Origin: Dyadobacter chenwenxiniae
Lineage (GTDB): Bacteria > Bacteroidota > Bacteroidia > Cytophagales > Spirosomataceae
NCBI RefSeq assembly: GCF_022869785.1
Contig: NZ_CP094997.1
Location: 5,699,001-5,763,000, forward strand
Direction: 5' to 3'
DNA length: 64,000 nucleotides
Made by a program: the position numbers and the translations under genes. Under the pieces are notes generated by a model, which saw only the letters and a list, made by a program, of their open reading frames with translations, ran no database searches and was not told where the DNA came from. Of this stretch, positions 26,540-35,431 are shown one piece after another. Positions within the stretch are counted from its first letter, which is position 1; each line of letters begins with the position of its first letter.

Positions 26540-28093
26540 CTATTTATCTTCAACAATCACATTATATCTGAAATCCAGCGGATCGAAAAGGTCGAATAGT
26601 TTTTCGATGAATTCCGGATCATTAATGTAGAAATTCAGCAAATTATCATAGCGTTCCTGGGCGATTCCGTTCGGGAACAGCTTGTTTTTAAGGCTGATCA
26701 GTTGCGTAATTTCAGACTCATGATTGCGCTCCTCGGCCTTGATAATGCGTTTTTCCAAATGTTTTAATGAATTCAGTAAACGCGTTTGCTCCGCTTTAAC
26801 TGCACCGTGCATAGTTTGATCCACCGCAGTCGCTTTGCCTAAAATCGCTTCGAAGATATCATTAAAGGCATTTTTCTGCTCTTCCAGACTTAACATATGC
26901 TCTGAATTTCTTTCAATAAATGTTTTTCGCAGCGCAACTTCGTCCAGGAAAAGATCTTTGTAATTGATCTTCAGCTTCTGCGCCTTTTTACACTGCTGGT
27001 TATTAATATACAAAGCAAAGTTACGCGGCATTAACATCGGGAAAGGCACATGGAAATGCTCAAAAACGCCTTTCAGCTGCATCCAGTAAGGCACTTCTGA
27101 CGGCCCGCCTATATACGCAAGATTTGGCAAAATCACTTCTTCGTATAGTGGTCTGAGAACGACGTTCGGACTGAAAAATTCTGGGTTTTTTGAAGCCAGA
27201 TCGAGGATTTCTGACTCAGTAAATGTAATGTCGGTGTTCAAAACCTGGAAATCGTTGCCGTCGCGCGTAATGCGCTCGCGAAGTCCGTCGGCCAGGTAAA
27301 AAAGGTTGATTTCTCTTGCGTGAAGCGGCGTGTGATAACCCAGTGCATTGAGTTTGCCGGTGGTTTCCGTGACCAGTTTTTCCGAAACGGAGTGGGTCAG
27401 CTCTTCTTGAATAACCGGGAGGAAGTGGCGTTTTAAATCTGCATTATCTGCATCAAGCGTGATTAAGCCCTGCTTTCCAAACAATTCGTGCATATAACAT
27501 CGAACCGCATTGGCCAGCGTCGTATTTTCCAGATAAGCCTTTGCAAACAACAGCGGCTTGTCCGGCATTTGCTTGATAATGCTTTCCAATTCTTTCGGAT
27601 TTAGCCTGCCCACGGCTCCTTTGTGCTCACCTGTCCATTTATGCGTTTGTCCAAACAGATGAAAAGTGGCAATCTCCTCAAAATCATGGTCTTCGGAAGC
27701 CATCCAGTAAATGGGCACAAAATTGTACTCAGGGTATGCCTCTTTCAGCGCTCTCGCGAGCTTCACGGTCGTTACAATCTTATAAATAATGTAAAGCGGC
27801 CCGGTAAAAATGTTCAGCTGGTGGCCGGTTGTTACAGTGAATGTATTTTCCTTTAAAAGGATTGAAAAATCAGGGAGATAGGGAAGCCCCGTGTATTGTT
27901 TTTCTAAAACTTCAACCAGCGTTTTACGCTTCTCAATATCGAAATTCTGCTTGCTAATGATGGCTTCTTTTGCATTCTCCAATGTTGGATAAATACTGTA
28001 AAACGATTCCAATGCCGGTTTTTGATCGAGATAATCAAGCAGTAATGCAGGAAATTGGCCCGTTGTACGAAGATCCAGGGAATGCAGGGTCAT
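26540..28093 (-). CDS. bshC: Bacillithiol biosynthesis cysteine-adding enzyme
   Basis: A 517-residue protein of the BshC family, which adds cysteine to GlcN-malate to finish bacillithiol. The family blocks VTTGHQLNIFTGPLY, FVPIYWMASEDHDFEEI and PNLAYIGGPSEVPYW are present, and the C-terminal third is a long coiled coil (about 380-470). The start at 28093 (MTLHSLDL) matches the family; an upstream ATG at 28129 would add 12 residues. The other bacillithiol genes (bshA, bshB) are not in the window. Bacillithiol is the main low-molecular-weight thiol in many Bacteroidota. Confidence 0.92.
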   Translation of the reverse strand: MTLHSLDLRTTGQFPALLLDYLDQKPALESFYSIYPTLENAKEAIISKQNFDIEKRKTLVEVLEKQYTGLPYLPDFSILLKENTFTVTTGHQLNIFTGPLYIIYKIVTTVKLARALKEAYPEYNFVPIYWMASEDHDFEEIATFHLFGQTHKWTGEHKGAVGRLNPKELESIIKQMPDKPLLFAKAYLENTTLANAVRCYMHELFGKQGLITLDADNADLKRHFLPVIQEELTHSVSEKLVTETTGKLNALGYHTPLHAREINLFYLADGLRERITRDGNDFQVLNTDITFTESEILDLASKNPEFFSPNVVLRPLYEEVILPNLAYIGGPSEVPYWMQLKGVFEHFHVPFPMLMPRNFALYINNQQCKKAQKLKINYKDLFLDEVALRKTFIERNSEHMLSLEEQKNAFNDIFEAILGKATAVDQTMHGAVKAEQTRLLNSLKHLEKRIIKAEERNHESEITQLISLKNKLFPNGIAQERYDNLLNFYINDPEFIEKLFDLFDPLDFRYNVIVEDK

Positions 28094-28248
28094 GAAAGGT
28101 GGTTTTTCAGTAGCTAGTAGAGAATCCAACGTAAATTATTTAGCGATATTTTATTCAAACAAACCGATAACCTAACGTGAAAACAACGGACATTGGTTTC
28201 CCAAATTTGCGCATTTTGGGGTAGAATAAAAAACCTTTCATCACAACA

Positions 28249-28279
28249 AAAAAGCCGGACCTGATTCAGATACGGCTTT
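28249..28279 (-). terminator. Terminator of the acyl-CoA dehydrogenase gene
   Basis: On the minus strand AAAGCCG and CGGCTTT form the stem around a 15-nt loop, followed by a T run, 80 bp after the stop of the dehydrogenase gene. Confidence 0.7.
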
Positions 28280-28358
28280 CGGGAATTCATTTGGTTTTCA
28301 GTTGTGCAGGCATTAGCTCAGGACTTTCCGCCCGGGCTATCCGCCTGAAATATCATAT

Positions 28359-30173
28359 TTAAAAAACATAGTCATTTTTGGCAATCAGCTCGTCGGCAAT
28401 TCTTCGGCGGGCATCTTTGAGGTTAACCGGTTCAATTTTCGTGAATCTTTTCAATCCCATAAGCATGACCCGCAGCTCGTCACTTTCTGCAAAACTTGTT
28501 ATAGCGGCTTTTCCGGCATTGTTTACTTTCTCCACGGCCCTATGCAGATAGATCATGGCCATGTCCGCGTGCAATTTGTTTGCTTCCGCTCCCAGCAGAT
28601 CAATCCTTTTTTCAACACGCAGGAGAACCGATTCGGCTGCGTAAATTTCAATAACCATATCAGCCAAATTCATGATAATTTCCTGTTCCTCGGAAAGTTT
28701 CATCATAAATTTCTGCACCGCTGCTCCGGCAACCATTAACGCTGCTTTTTTGAGATTCTGAATGACCTTTTTTTCCGCCGCAAAAAGCGTTTCATCTTCA
28801 TTTATGCTAAAATCGGGAATGGACATAATCTCTTTCCCAACCGCCATTGCAGGTCCCATCAGGTCGATCTGGCCTTTCATCGCGCGCTTCAAAAGCATAT
28901 CCACGACAAGCAGTCTGTTGATCTCATTGGTTCCTTCAAAGATCCGGTTAATGCGGCTGTCGCGGTAGGCACGGTCCATCGGCGCATCGGCTGAAAAACC
29001 CATTCCACCATAAATTTGAACACCTTCATCTACCACATAATCAAGCACTTCGGAGCCGTGTACTTTCATGATGGCACATTCAATGGCCAGTTCTTCAAGT
29101 GCTTTTAGTTTGGATTCAGCGTCCGACATTCCTTTCTCCTGAAAAGCAGAAATCAGGTCATCGATATTCTGTCCAACCCGGTAAGCCGCTGATTCCGTTG
29201 CGAACATTTGCGTGGCCATTTCTGCCAGCTTATGCTTGATCGCGCCAAATTGCGCTATCGCCGTTCCGAATTGTTTTCTTTCGTTGGCATATTGAATGGC
29301 TTGTTGCGTCACTCTTTTAGCGCCGCCCAATGCTGCGGCAGCCAATTTTATCCGGCCAATATTCAGAATGTTAACTGCGATTTTGAAACCGTTTCCGCGC
29401 TCGGAAAGCATGTTCTCAACCGGGACCAGGCAATCATTAAAGAAGATTTGGCGCGTATCCGAGCCCTTAATGCCCATTTTATGCTCCGACGCATTCATCG
29501 TAATTCCGCCAAAGGATTTTTCTATGATGAAAGCGCTCAGGTTTTTATCGGCTTGACCATTCTCCTCAATTTTGGCAAAGACAATAAATACATCCGCGAA
29601 ACCGCCGTTGGTAATCCACATTTTCTGGCCAGTAATGGAGTAGTGTTGGCCGTCGGAGGTGAGTATCGCTTTGGTTTTCCCGGAGTTGGCATCCGAGCCG
29701 GAATCTGGCTCTGTTAAACAATAGGCTGCTTTCCATTCGCCTGTTGCCAGCTTGGGCAAATATTTACTTTTTTGTTCGTCGTTACCGTAGTAAAGGATAG
29801 GCAATGTGCCAATTCCCGTGTGCGCCGAAAGTGCGACGGAAAATGAATTCCCGGCGCCAGTGGTTTCCGCAACCAGCATGGAAGTGTTGAAATTCATGCC
29901 AAATCCACCATATTCCTCCGGAACCGCGGTTCCCAGCAAGCCTAATTCACCTGCCTTATCCATTAACCCTGAGATCAGATCTGGGCTTTTTGCATGATCT
30001 ATTTCGTCCAGGATCGGCCATATTTCCTTGCCGAGAAATTCCCTGCAAGTGTCTGCAATCATACGCTGTTCTTCCGAAAACTCCTCAGGAATAAAAATTT
30101 GTGAAGATGAGGTTTCTTTTATCAAAAATTCCCCTCCCTTAATAGACGTCTTGTTCACTTCTGCAACGGCCAT
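28359..30173 (-). CDS. Acyl-CoA dehydrogenase (long form, about 600 residues)
   Basis: A 604-residue flavoenzyme that makes the first oxidation of fatty acyl-CoA. The acyl-CoA dehydrogenase signatures are clear: AAYCLTEPDSGSDANSGKT, KMWITNGGFADVF, and QIYGGMGFSADAPMDRAYRD with the arginine-rich IFEGTNEINR. The C-terminal extension (about 410-604) is typical of the VLCAD-like form used in Bacteroidota beta-oxidation. The promoter lies between two GTATGC-N2-GCATAC sites shared with the thiolase gene. The start at 30173 is the only good ATG. FAD-binding and CoA sites appear intact. Confidence 0.93.
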   Translation of the reverse strand: MAVAEVNKTSIKGGEFLIKETSSSQIFIPEEFSEEQRMIADTCREFLGKEIWPILDEIDHAKSPDLISGLMDKAGELGLLGTAVPEEYGGFGMNFNTSMLVAETTGAGNSFSVALSAHTGIGTLPILYYGNDEQKSKYLPKLATGEWKAAYCLTEPDSGSDANSGKTKAILTSDGQHYSITGQKMWITNGGFADVFIVFAKIEENGQADKNLSAFIIEKSFGGITMNASEHKMGIKGSDTRQIFFNDCLVPVENMLSERGNGFKIAVNILNIGRIKLAAAALGGAKRVTQQAIQYANERKQFGTAIAQFGAIKHKLAEMATQMFATESAAYRVGQNIDDLISAFQEKGMSDAESKLKALEELAIECAIMKVHGSEVLDYVVDEGVQIYGGMGFSADAPMDRAYRDSRINRIFEGTNEINRLLVVDMLLKRAMKGQIDLMGPAMAVGKEIMSIPDFSINEDETLFAAEKKVIQNLKKAALMVAGAAVQKFMMKLSEEQEIIMNLADMVIEIYAAESVLLRVEKRIDLLGAEANKLHADMAMIYLHRAVEKVNNAGKAAITSFAESDELRVMLMGLKRFTKIEPVNLKDARRRIADELIAKNDYVF

Positions 30174-30213
30174 ATTCGTTAATTTTTATTAATGATTAAG
30201 ATTTGAATTAAAG

Positions 30214-30227
30214 GTATGCTTGCATAC
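30214..30227. promoter_or_regulatory. Operator 2 of the acyl-CoA dehydrogenase gene
   Basis: GTATGCTTGCATAC, a perfect 6-2-6 palindrome, about 15 nt downstream of the -7 element on the minus strand and 41 nt before the start codon. A bound repressor would block initiation or early elongation. It has the same arms as the site before the thiolase gene. Confidence 0.75.
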
Positions 30228-30241
30228 TACTTTGTGTATTG

Positions 30242-30271
30242 CAAATATAAATCATTCGCATTATTATGCAA
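30242..30271 (-). promoter_or_regulatory. Promoter of the acyl-CoA dehydrogenase gene
   Basis: On the minus strand TTG (30271-30269), a 19-bp spacer, then TATATTTG (30249-30242): a full match to the Bacteroidota TTG-N19-TAnnTTTG promoter. The TTG is the centre of operator 1. Confidence 0.75.
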
Positions 30272-30277
30272 GCATAC
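30264..30277. promoter_or_regulatory. Operator 1 of the acyl-CoA dehydrogenase gene
   Basis: TTATGCAAGCATAC, one base off the 6-2-6 palindrome seen at 30214 and 36657. Its centre supplies the -33 TTG, so a bound protein would compete with RNA polymerase. Confidence 0.7.
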
Positions 30278-30319
30278 CTTTCGCAAAAATCGAAAGAGGA
30301 TGTTTCCGGTGTTTGAAAC

Positions 30320-33208
30320 TTACTTTTTGAAGATCTTAAATTGTTTCAGAAGCGCGCCGTTGCTGTTCAGGCGGATAAAATACATGCCGGAAGAAATGTT
30401 CAATTTCGATAAATCAATGTTGGCCAGGTCGTCGGAAACAGTGACAAATTCTTTTGGAAAATGGATCCGCTTGCCGGAAACCGTGATCAGTTCGTAAGTG
30501 ATATCATTAGCAACCAGGTCTGCCGGGAGCTTTACATTGAAAACACTTTCAACCGGATTTGGGAAAAAGCGCCAGTCTTCCAGGTCTTTGGTAATGTTAA
30601 CAGAGTCGCCAAAGGAAATGCTGAACTGAATAGAATTCGTAACAATGACGGAATCCTCTTTCGTGGCGGTGACGGTCAATGTGTAGCGGCCAATGTAAGG
30701 CGCAAATCCGCCTGCGTTTTCATAAAGCGCAAACGGGAAGGTTTTGGTCTGTGATTTCTTGTTATACGGACCAGTCATATTGAAATCGACTCTGTCATAT
30801 TCAAAATTCCCGTAGGCGAAGATGTTCAGCAGTTGCGGCAGTTCGTTATAAGGAATGACATCGTCGCCGTCCAGCTTCCGGATCACACGCTGGTCCACTT
30901 TGTTTCCGCCCTGTACAAGCTCGAAGCGCACTTGGGGGATTTCTACTTTCAAAATAAATGGCACTTCAACATAAGCTCCTGCATTATCATAAGCCCTGAT
31001 AATGAGCCTGTAATCTCCCTCTTCCGTAGGCGTTCCGGAAAAAACATTCAGTTGGAAATTCAGCCAGGAAGGGCGGTTCTGTAATGAAATGGAAGAGATA
31101 TAACCGTCCGGATCGCCAAAAATTTCGCTTGGTAAAATGTAATTGAATGGCATATTCAGCTGCGCGTATTTTACGGGCAGCGAGCTGCTGGCATAAGGCG
31201 GCGCATTCAGGAACTGCGGCTCAACGACTTTGATCGTAAAGTAGGTTTCCACAAATGCATTCAGATCATCATATGCCTTCAGGCTGATCCTGTATTCGCC
31301 CAGTTTTGTGGGCGTTCCTGTCAGGACACCATTTGTAAATTTAAGCCAGTTCGGAAGCTCGCTCGCTTCGATTTTTGTCACTTCACCATCCACATCCTCA
31401 AATGCGCCCTCGGCAATAGGCAAAGAAAATGGCTTGTTCAGCGCAATTGTCTGATTGGAGAAGTTGGCGTCAACAATCGGCGGTTTGTTTGCGTTTTCAC
31501 GCGTATCCACACGAATTGTCAAAAAGGCTTCAGTTATTCCGCCTTCATCGTCGATTCCCTTCACCTGGATCCGGTAATCGCCCAATGTTGTTGGCCTGCC
31601 TCTTAACTGGCCATTTTCGAAACGTAACCAGCCTGGCAAAGCGCCTACTTCCATTTTTGCGATCGTTCCGTCGACGTCCGAAAATGTATCGATCGGCAAT
31701 TTGTAGGCAAAATCTTTGTTTACCGCAACGATCTGCATCGGCACCGGCCGGAACACATATGGAGGATAATTGGCTGCGTCGTTCCAATACTCAGGCGCAA
31801 GAATATCCTCCTGCAAGCCAATCCAAACTGGTTTTGGGTTCGCAGGATCGGCATAAGCGCGTTTTCTCCACTCATCAAAAATAACATTGATCGGCCCTCC
31901 TTTTTCCACGGCCGCCGAAAGTCTGTAACGCACGGAATCGGTGTATACAATAGGCTTCATAGCCTGACCAAGCCACGTTTGTGCGGCCTGCCGGAGAAAT
32001 GGCTCGGCTCTGTTCATCGTGTTTTGAACAGAAGCCACAACTGCAACGACATTCGCGCCGTGCGCAAAATTCTCATTGATCTGCCTCAAATGCGCATTGT
32101 TATCAACCGAGGCGTTGATAAACAGCTCATTAGCTGCTATGAAGTTGGGAGGAGATGAACTTTTAATGATGTCAACTGACCACCGGTGATCACTGGCCAG
32201 ATCATCATTAATTTTAATGCCATCCGATTTTTCATTTAAACTTCTGAAACCCAGCGTACCGCGTACACTGGAAGGTTTGTCGAAAACGGAGCCATAATCG
32301 GATACAAACTTTATATTCGGGTCAACTGACTTCACTGTGGAGATCATTTGCTCGGTGTAGCGTTTCAGGATGAGGTGCCGGTAAATGTACCAGTCTTTTC
32401 CGGCACGCTGGCGGAATGTCTCGCCTGGTTCCCAAGGCGTTGCTGGTGGAAGCACTTCTTCATAGCTCTTATGCTCGACGCCCCATAGATAATTAAGCCG
32501 TTGCAGTTTTTTATAATGTGTTTTCAAAAATTCGCGAAAGCCAGAGATCATCGATCTGGAATAATCGTAAATCGCAGCACTTTCCTTGCCGTTTTCTATC
32601 AATCCACCCGGATATTCACCTTCCTGCGTTCCGGTGTTGGTAATGGAGATAAAAAGGAGCTGCTTATTGGTATGAAGATGCTTGTAACGCGTAACGGTTT
32701 CTTTTACAAATGCCTGTGCTCTGCTTACAACAGGCTGATTATCAAATCCGAATGAAGTGTCCTGATATCCGCTGAGAACAGGCTTGCCCGTGGAGCTCAT
32801 ATGGCTGTCAGACGGCTCCCAGAAGCCCTTAATTCTTGTACTATGCCTGCCGAGGTGAATACGCAGCGCCACTTTCATGCCCAGGTCTGTGGCAGTTTTG
32901 ATCTGTTGATCAAATTTGTCCCAAAGCGGCTTCTCATTAGGTGAAGTGTAATAAACTTTATCCCAGGGAATGGTAAGATAAACCGCATTCATTCCGTACG
33001 CATGCGCCGAACGGATCAGATCAAGCTCCGGTCCTTTTTCATCTTTGTCCAGGACATTGAGCAACATCAATGCCAGATAACGCTGATTGTCCGCTTCGGT
33101 TGGTGCCGGATTAGACTGGGCGTTAAGGGATTGGAAAGAAATGGTCCAAGCCAAAACCACAAAAAAAATTTTCGTGAGCAGTTTGGACCCGTACGTAGAA
33201 TTATGCAT
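30320..33208 (-). CDS. T9SS-exported surface protein: glycoside-hydrolase-like barrel plus three putative Ig domains
   Basis: A 962-residue protein with a signal peptide (1-30, ending NAQS). Residues 40-460 look like a TIM-barrel glycoside hydrolase related to GH42-type enzymes; candidate acids are Glu196 or Glu198 (NTGTQEGE) and Glu361 (NELFINA). Three putative Ig (He_PIG) modules follow at about 500-770, each with PxWLxF and GxPTxxGxYR. The last 80 residues form a type IX secretion sorting domain (FFPNPV ... GMYFIRL ... FKIFKK). The start at 33208 leaves one nt after the glycosyltransferase stop. Substrate unknown; catalytic activity is unproven since the acids do not sit in a textbook motif. 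Confidence 0.8.
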   Translation of the reverse strand: MHNSTYGSKLLTKIFFVVLAWTISFQSLNAQSNPAPTEADNQRYLALMLLNVLDKDEKGPELDLIRSAHAYGMNAVYLTIPWDKVYYTSPNEKPLWDKFDQQIKTATDLGMKVALRIHLGRHSTRIKGFWEPSDSHMSSTGKPVLSGYQDTSFGFDNQPVVSRAQAFVKETVTRYKHLHTNKQLLFISITNTGTQEGEYPGGLIENGKESAAIYDYSRSMISGFREFLKTHYKKLQRLNYLWGVEHKSYEEVLPPATPWEPGETFRQRAGKDWYIYRHLILKRYTEQMISTVKSVDPNIKFVSDYGSVFDKPSSVRGTLGFRSLNEKSDGIKINDDLASDHRWSVDIIKSSSPPNFIAANELFINASVDNNAHLRQINENFAHGANVVAVVASVQNTMNRAEPFLRQAAQTWLGQAMKPIVYTDSVRYRLSAAVEKGGPINVIFDEWRKRAYADPANPKPVWIGLQEDILAPEYWNDAANYPPYVFRPVPMQIVAVNKDFAYKLPIDTFSDVDGTIAKMEVGALPGWLRFENGQLRGRPTTLGDYRIQVKGIDDEGGITEAFLTIRVDTRENANKPPIVDANFSNQTIALNKPFSLPIAEGAFEDVDGEVTKIEASELPNWLKFTNGVLTGTPTKLGEYRISLKAYDDLNAFVETYFTIKVVEPQFLNAPPYASSSLPVKYAQLNMPFNYILPSEIFGDPDGYISSISLQNRPSWLNFQLNVFSGTPTEEGDYRLIIRAYDNAGAYVEVPFILKVEIPQVRFELVQGGNKVDQRVIRKLDGDDVIPYNELPQLLNIFAYGNFEYDRVDFNMTGPYNKKSQTKTFPFALYENAGGFAPYIGRYTLTVTATKEDSVIVTNSIQFSISFGDSVNITKDLEDWRFFPNPVESVFNVKLPADLVANDITYELITVSGKRIHFPKEFVTVSDDLANIDLSKLNISSGMYFIRLNSNGALLKQFKIFKK

Positions 33209-33209
33209 G

Positions 33210-34325
33210 CTAATAGTTTTTATCAATTAATCTGATCCATTCGTTGTAGCCATTGTCAATGTTAAATTGGCTCGCCACTTCAATGCTTTTTTCACTGTCG
33301 GTAACCGTTTCACCACGCATAATCGAGCGGATTGCTTTTACCATTTGTTTTATACTAATATCCTGGGTTACAATGCCCATTCCTTCTTTTATAAACTCAG
33401 AAACACCGCCGGAAGGGAATGAAACAATAGGCTTGCCGAGCAGCGCAGCTTCAATCATCACCAAAGGAAAAGGGTCCTGGCGGGATGTCAGTAAAAACCC
33501 GTTTCCCATGTTAAGGTAATTATAATAATCTTCTTTTTGCTTTCCTACAAGGTGAATTTTGGTCGCGGATTTGGAATTTTTGCAACGTTGTTCTGTATAA
33601 TAAACCAGCCCGTCGTCAATGCTCGCCCCAACCCATATCAAGTGAACGCGCGGATCGTTAAGTTCTTGTGCGAGATCGGGTAACATATCAAAACCTTTTC
33701 TTTCGGATGTCATTCCGGATAAAATCCAGACAAAATCGTCAGCGGGAATCCCTAGTGCGCGTTTTAACTCGGCTGTCCGCTTTTCATCTTTTTTTACGAG
33801 CGTGTGATCAATAAAGGAGTAAAGCAACTCCACATTCTTCCCGCCAGCATCTTTAATGGGCTCGCAGGTTGTTTGGGAGCAACCGAGAAGCAGGCTCGAA
33901 TAATCGATAATGCTTTTGAAATCCGGTGAGCTCAAATAAGTGTAAGTCAACGGCATTTCGTGAAAATGCGTGATAACCGGAATAGAAAATTCCTTCGCTA
34001 CCACGATCGTTTCCGGCATCATGGTGGTGTTTACATACCAAAAATCTGCTTTAAAATCCTTTGCGAGCTTCCTCAGATATTTCAATGTGGGATGAATTCC
34101 AAGGTGAAAAGATATTTTTTCCACCATGTTGAAAGTTTTGGGCGCTATATAAACCGGAATGTCCGAAGGGAATTCTTTTAACAATTCGCCATTGGCAAAA
34201 CTTACGATTCCAATGTCAAACCGGCTTCGGTCAATTTTTTTTACGATATAAAGCAGCATCATTTCTGATCCTGTCCGGGTAGCATAAGGAGTAAAAAAGA
34301 GGATCTTTTTCTTAACGTTGTTCAT
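33210..34325 (-). CDS. GT4 family glycosyltransferase
   Basis: A 371-residue GT-B enzyme. The N-terminal Rossmann half (1-180) holds TRTGSEMMLLYIVKK, and the C-terminal half has the retaining GT4 donor site: SGMTSERKGFDMLPDLA and TSRQDPFPLVMIEAALLGKPIVSF, in which the E-x7-E-type motif binds the nucleotide sugar. No signal peptide, so it acts at the cytoplasmic face. It overlaps the upstream GT2 gene by 14 nt and is followed within 1 nt by the T9SS surface protein gene, a tight three-gene operon. Sugar and acceptor are unknown. Confidence 0.9.
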   Translation of the reverse strand: MNNVKKKILFFTPYATRTGSEMMLLYIVKKIDRSRFDIGIVSFANGELLKEFPSDIPVYIAPKTFNMVEKISFHLGIHPTLKYLRKLAKDFKADFWYVNTTMMPETIVVAKEFSIPVITHFHEMPLTYTYLSSPDFKSIIDYSSLLLGCSQTTCEPIKDAGGKNVELLYSFIDHTLVKKDEKRTAELKRALGIPADDFVWILSGMTSERKGFDMLPDLAQELNDPRVHLIWVGASIDDGLVYYTEQRCKNSKSATKIHLVGKQKEDYYNYLNMGNGFLLTSRQDPFPLVMIEAALLGKPIVSFPSGGVSEFIKEGMGIVTQDISIKQMVKAIRSIMRGETVTDSEKSIEVASQFNIDNGYNEWIRLIDKNY

Positions 34326-35328
34326 GTACAGCTGTTAGCAGATCAATATTTTCTTCGGGCTTTATTTTGTAGAGCCCTTTTTTCAATAGGAGTGTTCGCC
34401 AAAAATATTTCAGGATTACCCTGGTTTTGCGAACATATATATGTTGTGTGCGCAATTCGATAAACGGGTCTCCGTGCTTGCGTAAGTTCAAAGCCATTTT
34501 CCAAATATAAACAACCGGGATCATCGAAATATAATGGACGATTAGCAGTAAATACTGGAACATTCCATATTGTTTCCTCACCCAGAGGAAGTTGGAAATC
34601 TGCATTTGCGTGCTGAAACGGTTGATCCAGGAAATATTCGTGCGGCGGAATGGGTTATTATTTTCCAGGTGAATGAATTTGCAGTCCTTGAAATAGCAAA
34701 GTTTTCCCAATTTCCCGAGCCGCCCCGACCATTCAACGTCCTCGCCATACATAAAGAAATCATCACTGAACCCGCCTGTTTTCTCAAATCCTTCCCTACG
34801 CACAAAAATAAAAGCGCCTACGAGCCAGTCGTGCTGGTCCGGATCGGCATATTGGGGATCGGGATAAAACTTCTTTATCACCTTATCTACGGCATTACTG
34901 ATCGGAAGGATGAAGAATGTTCTTCTGAATTCATTAAAACTTTGGTAAAAGGGCATCGGGCTGCCATCAGCATAATATTGAAGTGCGCCGCAGGCGATAA
35001 TGTCCGTTCGTACGTTCAGGCGTTCGAAGCAGCGGTAAATGACATTGTCAGTTATTAATGTATCCGCATTCAGCAGCAGGAAGTATTTTCCTTTCGCTAC
35101 GGCCATTCCCCTGTTATTGGCAATCCCAAAACCTTCGTTCGAAGGGGAATCGATCCATTTAATTTCCGGATAGGACTTTCTTACGAGTTCCCCGCCACCG
35201 TTTCCGGGATCATTATCAACAACAATAACCTCAAAAGAAATGCCCGAAGTGAACCTGTAAATAGAGTCTAAGCAATTGATTATGAGTTGAGGCGTCCGGT
35301 AATTGATAATGATTATGGATACATCCAT
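34312..35328 (-). CDS. GT2 family glycosyltransferase (rhamnosyltransferase-like)
   Basis: A 338-residue inverting GT-A enzyme: IIINYRTPQLIINCLDSI at the start, VVDNDPG, the metal-binding LLNADT and the catalytic-side EDVEWSGRLGK. Sequences of this kind (NxGFGxANNRG) are commonly annotated as rhamnosyltransferases. It has a hydrophobic patch near residues 250-275 but no clear membrane anchor. It is the first gene of the operon with GT4 and the surface protein, and would extend an O-antigen, capsule or glycoprotein glycan. Donor sugar is unknown. Confidence 0.9.
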   Translation of the reverse strand: MDVSIIIINYRTPQLIINCLDSIYRFTSGISFEVIVVDNDPGNGGGELVRKSYPEIKWIDSPSNEGFGIANNRGMAVAKGKYFLLLNADTLITDNVIYRCFERLNVRTDIIACGALQYYADGSPMPFYQSFNEFRRTFFILPISNAVDKVIKKFYPDPQYADPDQHDWLVGAFIFVRREGFEKTGGFSDDFFMYGEDVEWSGRLGKLGKLCYFKDCKFIHLENNNPFRRTNISWINRFSTQMQISNFLWVRKQYGMFQYLLLIVHYISMIPVVYIWKMALNLRKHGDPFIELRTQHIYVRKTRVILKYFWRTLLLKKGLYKIKPEENIDLLTAVHEQR

Positions 35329-35364
35329 GAACAGGTGTGTCGGTTTGCGGGCAAAAATAAAGAA

Positions 35365-35398
35365 TCTCCGCCGAAGATGGTTAATTCTTCAACGGAGA
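35365..35398 (-). terminator. Terminator of the thiolase gene
   Basis: TCTCCG/CGGAGA and GAAGA/TCTTC stems separated by a 2-nt internal loop, followed on the minus strand by a T-rich stretch. It lies between the thiolase stop and the GT2 start, so the GT operon probably has its own promoter or relies on read-through. Confidence 0.65.
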
Positions 35399-35431
35399 CC
35401 GTCAATTTAGTTTTCCGGTTATTAAGCGGAT

